Positions 1 to 4,478 of a stretch of 8,148 bases of DNA are shown in pieces; positions within the stretch are counted from its first letter, which is position 1, and each line of letters opens with the position of its first letter. The position numbers and the translations under genes are program-made. The notes below the pieces were generated by a model. It was not told where the DNA came from, did not search any database, and saw only the letters and a list, made by a program, of their open reading frames with translations. This stretch comes from Dehalococcoidia bacterium UBA5627 (lineage in GTDB: Bacteria > Chloroflexota > Dehalococcoidia > Dehalococcoidales > UBA5627): positions 191 to 8,338 of the forward strand of contig DIKD01000064.1 of the NCBI GenBank assembly GCA_002421585.1. The letters are read 5' to 3'.

Positions 1-17
1 AGTGGGCTTATCCCACT
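1..17. repeat. Inverted repeat at the edge of the TA promoter (operator candidate)
   Basis: Bases 1-6 (AGTGGG) pair perfectly with 12-17 (CCCACT) around a 5-base loop. The right arm touches the first base of the -35 box at 17-22, and a further TCCCAC copy lies at 28-33 in the promoter spacer. Antitoxins of this kind usually repress their own promoter through such sites, so this is a plausible binding site; that role is inferred. The left edge of the window cuts off any further upstream copies. Confidence 0.45.
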
Positions 18-45
18 TGACATTACTTCCCACCCCTAATATAAT
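17..45 (+). promoter_or_regulatory. Consensus sigma-70 promoter for the toxin-antitoxin operon, predicted leaderless
   Basis: The -35 box TTGACA (17-22) and -10 box TATAAT (40-45) both match consensus in every position and are 17 bases apart. The usual distance from -10 to the transcription start puts +1 at about base 52, the A of the antitoxin ATG. No Shine-Dalgarno sequence exists between promoter and ATG, so the transcript should be leaderless or nearly so. Confidence 0.85.
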
Positions 46-51
46 AGCGAT

Positions 52-336
52 ATGAAAACAGATTTTATAAAAGATAACAACTTTCAGGTAATAGCCGACA
101 GCATAAAACCCGACGCTAAAAAACGAGTGGTTCTGCCAAAAGTATTAAATGAACCGGGTGTTACCTACCGTGTTTACAGCAACAGTATCGGGCAAATCAT
201 CCTCGACCCGCAGGTATCCATCCCTGCTTCCGAATTATGGCTATACCAAAACCCGGAGGCTCTGGCAGCGGTTAAACGCGGGCTTGAAGATGCCGCACAA
301 GGCAGAGTTTCTGAAATCAACTTAGATGATTTATAG
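52..336 (+). CDS. Antitoxin with AbrB/MazE-like N-terminus (type II toxin-antitoxin)
   Basis: This 94-residue protein is the probable antitoxin of a type II pair: it would bind and neutralise the toxin encoded 11 bases downstream and repress the shared promoter. Residues about 20-53 (KKRVVLPK, then GVTYRVY and GQIILDPQ) have the beta-rich look of an AbrB/MazE swapped-hairpin DNA-binding domain. Residues 58-94 (ELWLYQNPEAL, then GRVSEIN) form an acidic, probably helical tail of the sort that wraps the toxin. The start is the only in-frame ATG near the promoter and no ribosome-binding site precedes it, in keeping with leaderless translation. The C-terminal 33-residue segment recurs in the frame at 682-888. 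I am fairly sure it is an antitoxin from its context and shape; the AbrB-like fold assignment rests on pattern alone. Confidence 0.75.
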   Translation: MKTDFIKDNNFQVIADSIKPDAKKRVVLPKVLNEPGVTYRVYSNSIGQIILDPQVSIPASELWLYQNPEALAAVKRGLEDAAQGRVSEINLDDL

Positions 337-347
337 GTATCGATATT

Positions 348-641
348 GTGTTTAGACTATTATTGACATCAGATGCGGAAAAGTCATACAACGCGCTAAA
401 GAATGATGCCTCTCAATTAAAACGCTACAATGCCGTCAAGAAAACTCTACATTTTTTAGCTACAGACCCTCGATACAATTCCCTGCAAACCCATGAATTT
501 ACAAGTCTCAAAGGTCCGAACGGAGAAAAAGTCTTCGAGGCATACGCAGAACAAAAAACACCGGCAGCCTACAGGGTTTTCTGGTATTATGGGCTGGATA
601 AAAATGTAATTACGATTTTAGCGATTACTCTGCATCCGTAA
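348..641 (+). CDS. RelE/ParE-like toxin
   Basis: The 97-residue product fits the RelE/ParE toxin superfamily in length, position behind an antitoxin and C-terminal signature. Visible marks are an N-terminal strand and helix (RLLLTSDAEKSYNAL), a charged helix near residues 20-38, a central LKGP turn with FEAYAE (residues 63-68), and a terminal block KTPAAYRVFWYYG then ITILAITLHP, in which R76 and H96 sit where this superfamily often has functional residues. RelE members cut ribosome-bound mRNA and ParE members poison gyrase; the sequence alone does not say which applies. The start is GTG at 348, 11 bases after the antitoxin stop, with only a weak AGGT upstream, so translation is probably coupled. 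The frame is intact, with no sign of decay. Confidence 0.8.
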   Translation: MFRLLLTSDAEKSYNALKNDASQLKRYNAVKKTLHFLATDPRYNSLQTHEFTSLKGPNGEKVFEAYAEQKTPAAYRVFWYYGLDKNVITILAITLHP

Positions 642-681
642 TTACGAGTTGCAGAAGAAGGCGAGAGGTTGAAATAACATT

Positions 682-888
682 ATGAATACAAAAGGTAATA
701 AAATAAAAAAGACGAGCCTATCCCTTCAAACAATAATCCCCGATTCTGAATTGGGGCTATATCAAAACCCCGAAGTACTTGCCACTTTCAAACAAGGGCT
801 CAAAGAAGCTAAAGAGGGGAAGCTTTCGGAAATAAACTTCCCACGACCTTACGGTCGGGGTATTGAGTTAGGTAATATAAATAATTAA
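682..888 (+). pseudogene. Partial antitoxin paralogue (C-terminal half only), probably a relic
   Basis: This 68-codon frame lacks the N-terminal DNA-binding half of the antitoxin at 52-336 but keeps its C-terminal half: residues 20-52 align without gaps to residues 58-90 of that antitoxin with 21 of 33 identical by hand count, including LYQNPE and SEIN. The first 19 residues are lysine-rich and look like no known domain. After SEIN the frame runs into a tail encoded by a small palindrome instead of the expected LDDL end. The nearest purine-rich site (GAGAGG, 662-667) is 14 bases from the ATG, a poor spacing. I read it as the leftover of a duplicated TA module, but a short toxin-binding protein without DNA binding is a real alternative because the frame is open. 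Confidence 0.55.
841..860. repeat. Small palindrome inside the end of the partial antitoxin
   Basis: CGACC (844-848) and GGTCG (853-857) pair around a TTAC loop, and CC/GG (841-842 with 859-860) extends the stem across one mismatch. It lies exactly where this frame diverges from its paralogue and is translated as PRPYGRG. No T-tract follows, so it is not an intrinsic terminator. Confidence 0.5.
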
Positions 889-1086
889 CCATTTTTTATT
901 GACATTATATTTATTGATAATAAGAAGAAAGCTATAATAGCTTCATTATAAAGCATATGGAAATGATAATATATGAGATTAATAACTGAATATAAAAATG
1001 ATAACTAAAATTTGATCCATAAGGATACTTTCGGAATACACGAAATTTACAAAAATTAAAGAGTAAAAAAGAGGAGGAAAAGCTCA
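889..1086. other. AT-rich gene-free stretch upstream of the orphan gene
   Basis: No reading frame longer than about ten codons with a credible start is visible here. The stretch contains a TTGACA (899-904) and a TATAAT (933-938), but they are 28 bases apart, so they do not form one standard promoter. A 7-base inverted repeat AAGCTAT/ATAGCTT (929-935, 937-943) surrounds the TATAAT. The last bases hold the ribosome-binding site of the gene at 1087. Confidence 0.5.
1072..1077 (+). promoter_or_regulatory. Strong ribosome-binding site of the orphan gene
   Basis: AGGAGG is a perfect Shine-Dalgarno core, 9 bases before the ATG at 1087. It fixes the start and is the main evidence that this otherwise unrecognised frame is translated. 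Confidence 0.8.
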
Positions 1087-1356
1087 ATGGCAAGAAAATA
1101 CCCGGCTAGTATATTAATTGACCCAAATGTACGATGTTTAAGAATATACCCGACTGAAGATACTTCGAAGAGTATCGAACACCTAAAAACTATAGGAATA
1201 AAGCTTAATAAAGAACAAGCAACGCATTTAGCCAGAGTACTATTAGTAGTAACCCAAGAATGGGATGAGATTGACATTACAGCATTTAGGTTTGATAAAA
1301 GAAAAACGGACGGAACTTATCATATAACCGTAACCCATTTTCAACCAGAAGAATAA
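1087..1356 (+). CDS. Hypothetical protein, AT-rich orphan gene
   Basis: I do not recognise this 89-residue protein. It has no signal peptide, membrane segment or cysteine cluster (one Cys, residue 17). The pattern suggests a small alpha/beta protein: strands around residues 8-20, a helix at about 40-59 (NKEQATHLARVLLVVTQEW) and two strands at 63-69 and 77-84 joined by a basic turn (DKRKTDG). The start is well supported by AGGAGG at 1072-1077. Its first 114 bases are about 35% GC by hand count, clearly poorer than the core genes (sample lines of the FBP enzyme gene are 52-60%), and ATA and TTA codons are common, suggesting recent acquisition. It stands alone, convergent with the HicB-like gene 29 bases away. 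An overlapping minus-strand frame (1277-1056) is rejected as a shadow. It is probably a real gene; its function is unknown. Confidence 0.7.
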   Translation: MARKYPASILIDPNVRCLRIYPTEDTSKSIEHLKTIGIKLNKEQATHLARVLLVVTQEWDEIDITAFRFDKRKTDGTYHITVTHFQPEE

Positions 1357-1385
1357 CAAAGTATCCATCAGGCAAAGGTCGTTTA

Positions 1386-1568
1386 TTATGTGATTTTCAT
1401 GTCTTTACTCACATCAGCCACAATTTCTTTAATTCTCTGCAATGCTTCTTCCTGTGTTTTCGCCAACCAGCTGAGGCTGGGGAACTCGGTTCGCAAACCT
1501 ACATATTCATTATCTTCGCCTGACCAAGCGATACGATAAGAATAGCTGTCTATAATTGTATTTTTCAC
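1386..1568 (-). CDS. HicB-like antitoxin, N-terminal domain only, no HicA partner
   Basis: The 60 residues match the N-terminal part of HicB-family antitoxins: YSYRIAWSGEDNEYVGL, then EFPSLSWLAKTQEEAL and a helix IKEIVADVSKDM. This is the partial RNase-H-like fold that in complete HicB proteins covers the HicA toxin. Family members normally continue past the DM segment into a DNA-binding tail (ribbon-helix-helix or HTH); here two stop codons follow four codons later, and I saw no continuation in the other frames of the 30 bases beyond. The start is GTG at 1568, 18 bases after the deaminase gene stop and preceded by a weak AATAGGT, so it probably rides on the deaminase transcript. No HicA-like frame with its double-stranded-RNA-binding fold lies on either side. 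It is either a remnant or a solitary inhibitor domain. Confidence 0.7.
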   Translation of the reverse strand: MKNTIIDSYSYRIAWSGEDNEYVGLRTEFPSLSWLAKTQEEALQRIKEIVADVSKDMKIT

Positions 1569-1586
1569 ACCTATTTCACCTATTTA

Positions 1587-2261
1587 TTATCCTGAACGCT
1601 TCTTGAGCCTATCGTCCAGCGTCTCCCTGTTCATTTCGGCAAGCATTTCGGATATGGCAATCAGCTTTTGTGAGCAATTGGCTCTGCCGATGCGCCTGTT
1701 CTCCATCATCTCCACCCAGACTTTCGGCAGTGCCTCTTTCAAATGCACCATCCCGCCCTCTTCATCATCCGCCGCAAAAAAGACTTCGGGGATGCCGGAG
1801 TTCAGTATCCTGGCAAGACACATCGGGCACGGCTCGAGGGATGTAAATAACTTATATCCGCTAACAACCGGGGGTTTAACAATACTCTCAAAATGATTGA
1901 GGGTAACCATTTCGGCGTGAAAATCGCTCCTGAACAGCGGATAAAATACCTGGTTATTGCCGTAGCTTACAAGGGTGTTGTCGTTATCCGTAATAATACA
2001 CCCGACACCGAAATTGCCCAGCGTTACGCTTTGCAGCGCAAGTACACAGGTTAGCCAAATTTCCCTGTCATGGTTATAAGAGACGTTGAAACGGTAATCT
2101 TTCAATTGCAGATGTAAGGCTTTGAAGGACGGCTGAACAGCCATACCTTCCAAAAGGTTCTTGCCGAATGTTTCAACTCTTATACTGTTATTCATTTTGG
2201 TGGCTAATCCGCCGTGCTCATCTATGATTATTTCTATATGTCTCTTATGACAAATCCCCAT
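1587..2261 (-). CDS. Cytidine/deoxycytidylate deaminase-fold protein (zinc-dependent, CMP/dCMP/TadA type)
   Basis: The product has the two zinc-site motifs of the superfamily: HAE at residues 115-117 (H a zinc ligand, E the proton shuttle) and PCPMC at 144-148 (two Cys zinc ligands), in the order and spacing of TadA, guanine deaminase and dCMP deaminase. The strand FGVGCIITDND before HAE and GYKLFTSLEPCPMC after it are also typical. It should hydrolytically deaminate a base, nucleoside, nucleotide or RNA, but the substrate cannot be told. About 70 residues precede the core, more than in TadA, and the C-terminal 50 residues are helical. The start is uncertain: ATG at 2261 has no Shine-Dalgarno and a TATAAT overlaps its upstream side, while an in-frame ATG at 2195 would give a 202-residue protein. 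The gene opens a probable two-gene unit with the HicB-like gene. Confidence 0.8.
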   Translation of the reverse strand: MGICHKRHIEIIIDEHGGLATKMNNSIRVETFGKNLLEGMAVQPSFKALHLQLKDYRFNVSYNHDREIWLTCVLALQSVTLGNFGVGCIITDNDNTLVSYGNNQVFYPLFRSDFHAEMVTLNHFESIVKPPVVSGYKLFTSLEPCPMCLARILNSGIPEVFFAADDEEGGMVHLKEALPKVWVEMMENRRIGRANCSQKLIAISEMLAEMNRETLDDRLKKRSG

Positions 2262-2305
2262 TTAATTATATAACATCAAGTCAATAGCTTCAGGTTTATT
2301 TATGA

Positions 2306-2409
2306 CCTCACCCCTTTTTTATTTCCCCTCTCCGTCTACAGAGAGGGGAAAGGATTTAGACTGCTTATCACTCCCTCTCTGCGTGCGGATAGGGAGCCAG
2401 AGGGTGAGG
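2306..2409. repeat. Nested inverted-repeat element (MITE- or REP-like)
   Basis: An outer pair CCTCACCC (2306-2313) and GGGTGAGG (2402-2409) encloses two hairpins. The first is a perfect 11-base stem, 2322-2332 with 2341-2351 (CCCCTCTC against GAGAGGGG plus three A-T pairs), with an 8-base loop. The second pairs CTCCCT (2371-2376) with AGGGAG (2391-2396) and continues inward past one mismatch. The whole folds as a three-way junction and encodes nothing. No T-tract follows either hairpin, so a terminator role is unlikely. The compact terminal-repeat form resembles non-autonomous palindromic elements found scattered between bacterial genes. No target-site duplication was seen at the edges. Confidence 0.65.
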
Positions 2410-2425
2410 CCTGTAAACTCTACTA

Positions 2426-2454
2426 TTGACATCAACGAACACCGACTCTAGAAT
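2426..2454 (+). promoter_or_regulatory. Sigma-70 promoter of the small membrane protein gene
   Basis: TTGACA (2426-2431) and TAGAAT (2449-2454, one mismatch to consensus) are 17 bases apart. Transcription would start near 2461, giving a leader of about 23 bases that includes the ribosome-binding site AAGGAG at 2471-2476, 7 bases before the ATG. Confidence 0.75.
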
Positions 2455-2483
2455 AATTAGACATAGCACTAAGGAGAATAGCG

Positions 2484-2885
2484 ATGAAAAAACCGGATTT
2501 GCTGATATTAGTGATTGTTTGGAACTTATTATCTGCTTTTTTTGCGCTGATGGGATTATTATCTGTTGCTATAATCGTGTTCCCTGATGCTACCGTTTCA
2601 ATGTGGGGCACGGCATTACCCGGATTCATTTTCGGCATCGGTATTATAGTACTTATTCTCCTCTCTTATATTATTATTTCAATCATAGCAGCAATCGGAA
2701 TTATCAAAAATCGAGACTGGGGACGCATTATGGGCATTGTGCAGGCAGCCCTTAGTATCTTTGCGGCGCCGGTGGGTACTGTAGCCGGCATTCTGATACT
2801 GGTTTACCTGCTGCGCCCCGACGTCGAAGGGTATTTCAAGTCGGCAGAGTTAAGCGGTTCTATTCAGGAGAATACAGATAAATAA
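2484..2885 (+). CDS. Small multi-spanning membrane protein, function unknown
   Basis: This 133-residue protein is almost wholly hydrophobic apart from its ends. Hydrophobic stretches cover residues about 6-33, 44-74 and 83-110; the last can be split at AAPVG (94-98), so four membrane spans are likely. A conserved-looking polar turn (KNRDWGR, 75-81) separates the second and third stretches, and the protein ends with LLRPDVEGYFK and a soluble tail of about 15 residues. There is no cleavable signal peptide. Small four-span proteins with a similar RDWGR turn and LRPDV end are, to my memory, widespread and uncharacterised; I assign no function. The start is secure from AAGGAG at 2471-2476 and a good promoter. 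The gene is monocistronic and converges on the FAH-family gene. Confidence 0.8.
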   Translation: MKKPDLLILVIVWNLLSAFFALMGLLSVAIIVFPDATVSMWGTALPGFIFGIGIIVLILLSYIIISIIAAIGIIKNRDWGRIMGIVQAALSIFAAPVGTVAGILILVYLLRPDVEGYFKSAELSGSIQENTDK

Positions 2886-2926
2886 AAAAAGAGAGCGTAT
2901 TACCACTCCCCTCTGCTGTTCTCTTA
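2886..2926 (-). terminator. Possible terminator of the FAH-family gene
   Basis: Read on the minus strand, AAGAGA (complement of 2920-2925) pairs with TCTCTT (complement of 2889-2894) around a large loop of about 25 bases, and the right arm runs into a T-rich tract (complement of 2881-2890). The T-tract is good but the stem is short and the loop long, so this is a weak call. It lies in the 52-base gap between convergent genes. Confidence 0.4.
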
Positions 2927-2937
2927 AAGCTAATAAA

Positions 2938-3702
2938 CTAGCAGCCGTTCTTAATTATGCTGTTCTTCAACGTACCGATGGAATCTATCCTGACTTCCAC
3001 CACATCGCCCGGGTACATCGGCCCAACCCCACTGGGGGTTCCGGTAGCGATGATATCCCCCGGCAACAGCGTCATCACATTCGAGATGAAATTGATGATT
3101 TCGGGGATGGTATAAATAAAATCGCTGGTATTCCCCTTCTGCTTCAGTTTGCCGTTCAGGTATGTCTCCAGTTCTATATCGGACGGGTCGAGGTCGGTTT
3201 CTATCCATGGACCGATGGCGGCAAAGGTATCGAAACCCTTGGCTCTCGTCCACTGGAAATCGGCCCTCTGCAAATCCCTGGCGGTAACATCGTTAAAACA
3301 GGCATATCCGAGCACATAATCCATAGCATCTTCCTTTGAAATGCGCCAGCCGGCTTTTTTGATAACCACCGCCACTTCGCCCTCGTAATCTACCCTGCTC
3401 GAAGATGCCGGATAGATGATATTTTCCTCCGGCCCGATTACCGCCGTCGACGGTTTCAAAAAGGTAAGCGGGGAATTGGGAAAAGGCATGTCCATCTCTT
3501 TTGCGTGCGCATGGTAATTCAAACCCATAGCAATAATCTTGGTAGGTTCGCAGGGAGCGAGTAATTTTACCTGCTCCAGCGGATAGAATTCCTTTGTCGG
3601 CTCGAGGTATTTGAAGGGTTTCCCCTCGTATTTTTGAACTGTATGGTCGTTCAATACACCGTATTCATTATCCCCGTTAATTGAAAATCTTACGTATCTC
3701 AT
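2938..3702 (-). CDS. Fumarylacetoacetate hydrolase (FAH) family protein
   Basis: The 254-residue product is a full-length member of the FAH family of metal-dependent enzymes that split or isomerise 2-oxo acid substrates (fumarylpyruvate or acylpyruvate hydrolases, 2-hydroxyhepta-2,4-diene-1,7-dioate isomerase, oxaloacetate decarboxylase). Visible marks, in order: GLNYHAHAKE (60-69), with H66 at the catalytic histidine position; FLKPSTAVIGP (81-91); the metal-binding DYEGEVAVVI with E107 and E109; FNDVTARDLQ with D138; RAKGFDTFAAIGPW (153-166); and GTPSGVGPM (221-229). The first 50 residues form the small N-terminal domain common in bacterial members. The start is the only plausible ATG, although no strong Shine-Dalgarno precedes it. 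No catabolic neighbours point to a substrate, so the precise reaction stays open. It is a single-gene unit. Confidence 0.92.
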   Translation of the reverse strand: MRYVRFSINGDNEYGVLNDHTVQKYEGKPFKYLEPTKEFYPLEQVKLLAPCEPTKIIAMGLNYHAHAKEMDMPFPNSPLTFLKPSTAVIGPEENIIYPASSSRVDYEGEVAVVIKKAGWRISKEDAMDYVLGYACFNDVTARDLQRADFQWTRAKGFDTFAAIGPWIETDLDPSDIELETYLNGKLKQKGNTSDFIYTIPEIINFISNVMTLLPGDIIATGTPSGVGPMYPGDVVEVRIDSIGTLKNSIIKNGC

Positions 3703-3817
3703 AAAAAGTAATTTTAATGCAATCCTTCCATCAATGCAAACCTGATATGCGACTCAGTCAGTTTATAATTGTAATAGAACACTATTTTGCTAAGACATTG
3801 TTACAGTATGCGGCTTC

Positions 3818-3845
3818 TTGACACTGCTTGATTATGATTGATAAA
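3818..3845 (+). promoter_or_regulatory. Probable promoter of the adenosyltransferase gene
   Basis: TTGACA (3818-3823) matches the -35 consensus fully. The best -10 candidate is GATAAA (3840-3845) after a 16-base spacer, 4 of 6 matches. Transcription would start near 3852, leaving a leader of about 44 bases. I searched the leader for B12-riboswitch conserved boxes and found none. Confidence 0.5.
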
Positions 3846-3895
3846 CTGTTATGCCGCGTTGCCTGTAGCCCTTATTTATTGTTAATAGGAGTGAA

Positions 3896-4435
3896 ATGAC
3901 CCCAGAAAAATTGGAAAAAGGATTGGTTTCGGTCTTTACCGGAGATGGTAAAGGCAAAACTTCTACCGCCATCGGTATCGCCAGCAGAGCAGCAGGACAC
4001 GGTCTTCGGATTTTTTTCGCATTCTTCTTAAAAGCAGGCAACTATGTTCATGGTGAAAGAAAATCCCTGTCTTTACTTTCCGAGGTTACATTCGAGAGTT
4101 ATGGATGCGAAGGCTGGGTAGATAAAGATAATATTCGCCCCGAAGACATAGAGCAGGCAATGAAAGGGTTCTCCGCCTCAAGAAATGCCATGATAAGCGG
4201 CGAGTACGATGTGATTATTATGGATGAGATTAATATGGCGGTTAACCTGGGATTGATACCCTTAGATGATATGCTTAAGCTTATTGATGAAAAACCGGCA
4301 AATGTAGAACTCATTTTAACCGGAAGATATGCGGATGCTAAAATTATACAGGCAGCTGATTTGGTAACTGAAATGTTAATGATAAAACACCCCTACAACA
4401 ATGGCATTCAAGCGCGCCGGGGGATTGATTATTAA
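3896..4435 (+). CDS. cobO: Cob(I)yrinic acid a,c-diamide / cob(I)alamin adenosyltransferase (CobA/CobO/BtuR family)
   Basis: The enzyme transfers the adenosyl group of ATP to the cobalt of reduced corrinoids in the cytoplasm, making adenosylcobalamin precursors. The family is clear: the unusual P-loop TGDGKGKTS (15-23), GIASRAAGHGLR (27-38), the Walker-B-like IIMDEIN (107-113), LTGR (141-144), and the closing run ADLVTEM (154-160), KHPYNNGIQARRGIDY (164-179), which matches the C-terminus of E. coli BtuR residue by residue at many sites. Length 179 is normal. Two spots differ from the enterobacterial enzyme: the usual QF-I-KG segment reads FAFFLKAG, and the FTW corrinoid-face motif appears as CEGW. 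The start at ATG 3896 has AGGAG four bases upstream, a slightly tight spacing. It leads the plus-strand block and sits 43 bases before the FBP enzyme gene, possibly co-transcribed. Confidence 0.93.
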   Translation: MTPEKLEKGLVSVFTGDGKGKTSTAIGIASRAAGHGLRIFFAFFLKAGNYVHGERKSLSLLSEVTFESYGCEGWVDKDNIRPEDIEQAMKGFSASRNAMISGEYDVIIMDEINMAVNLGLIPLDDMLKLIDEKPANVELILTGRYADAKIIQAADLVTEMLMIKHPYNNGIQARRGIDY

Positions 4436-4468
4436 ACGTTTTTAGTGTTTAATTATTAAAGTCTTTTT

Positions 4469-4473
4469 GGAGG
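4469..4473 (+). promoter_or_regulatory. Ribosome-binding site that fixes the FBP aldolase/phosphatase start
   Basis: GGAGG lies 5 bases before ATG 4479. A TTG at 4467 opens the same frame four codons earlier, but it overlaps this site and would add residues absent at the conserved family N-terminus, so 4479 is the true start. Confidence 0.85.
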
Positions 4474-4478
4474 GCATA

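Noticed and set aside
363..391. TTGACA at 363-368 inside the toxin gene as an internal promoter
   Set aside because: No acceptable -10 box lies 16-18 bases downstream (only CATACA-like sequence).
738..757. Near-palindrome CCCC...GGGG within the partial antitoxin
   Set aside because: It falls in the conserved coding segment, has a one-base centre and encodes paralogue-matching residues, so coding constraint explains it.
1159..1176. GATACT/AGTATC hairpin inside the orphan gene
   Set aside because: A single 6-base stem inside a coding region with no link to a gene boundary; expected by chance at this level.
1056..1277. Minus-strand open frame opposite the orphan gene
   Set aside because: No ribosome-binding site, and the plus-strand frame has a perfect one; it is a shadow.
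1603..1896. Plus-strand open frame opposite the deaminase gene
   Set aside because: It overlaps the zinc-motif region of a clear family member and shows no motif of its own.
2951..3253. Alternative minus-strand frame within the FAH-family gene
   Set aside because: Low-complexity arginine- and glycine-rich shadow of a gene with full family motifs in another frame.
3703..3895. Possible cobalamin riboswitch upstream of the adenosyltransferase gene
   Set aside because: The interval is short, and no B12-box or other conserved riboswitch block could be recognised by eye.
4431..4453. ATTAAAC/GTTTAAT hairpin between the adenosyltransferase and FBP genes as a terminator
   Set aside because: A seven-pair stem of almost only A-T pairs with no immediate T-run; too weak to separate the two genes.
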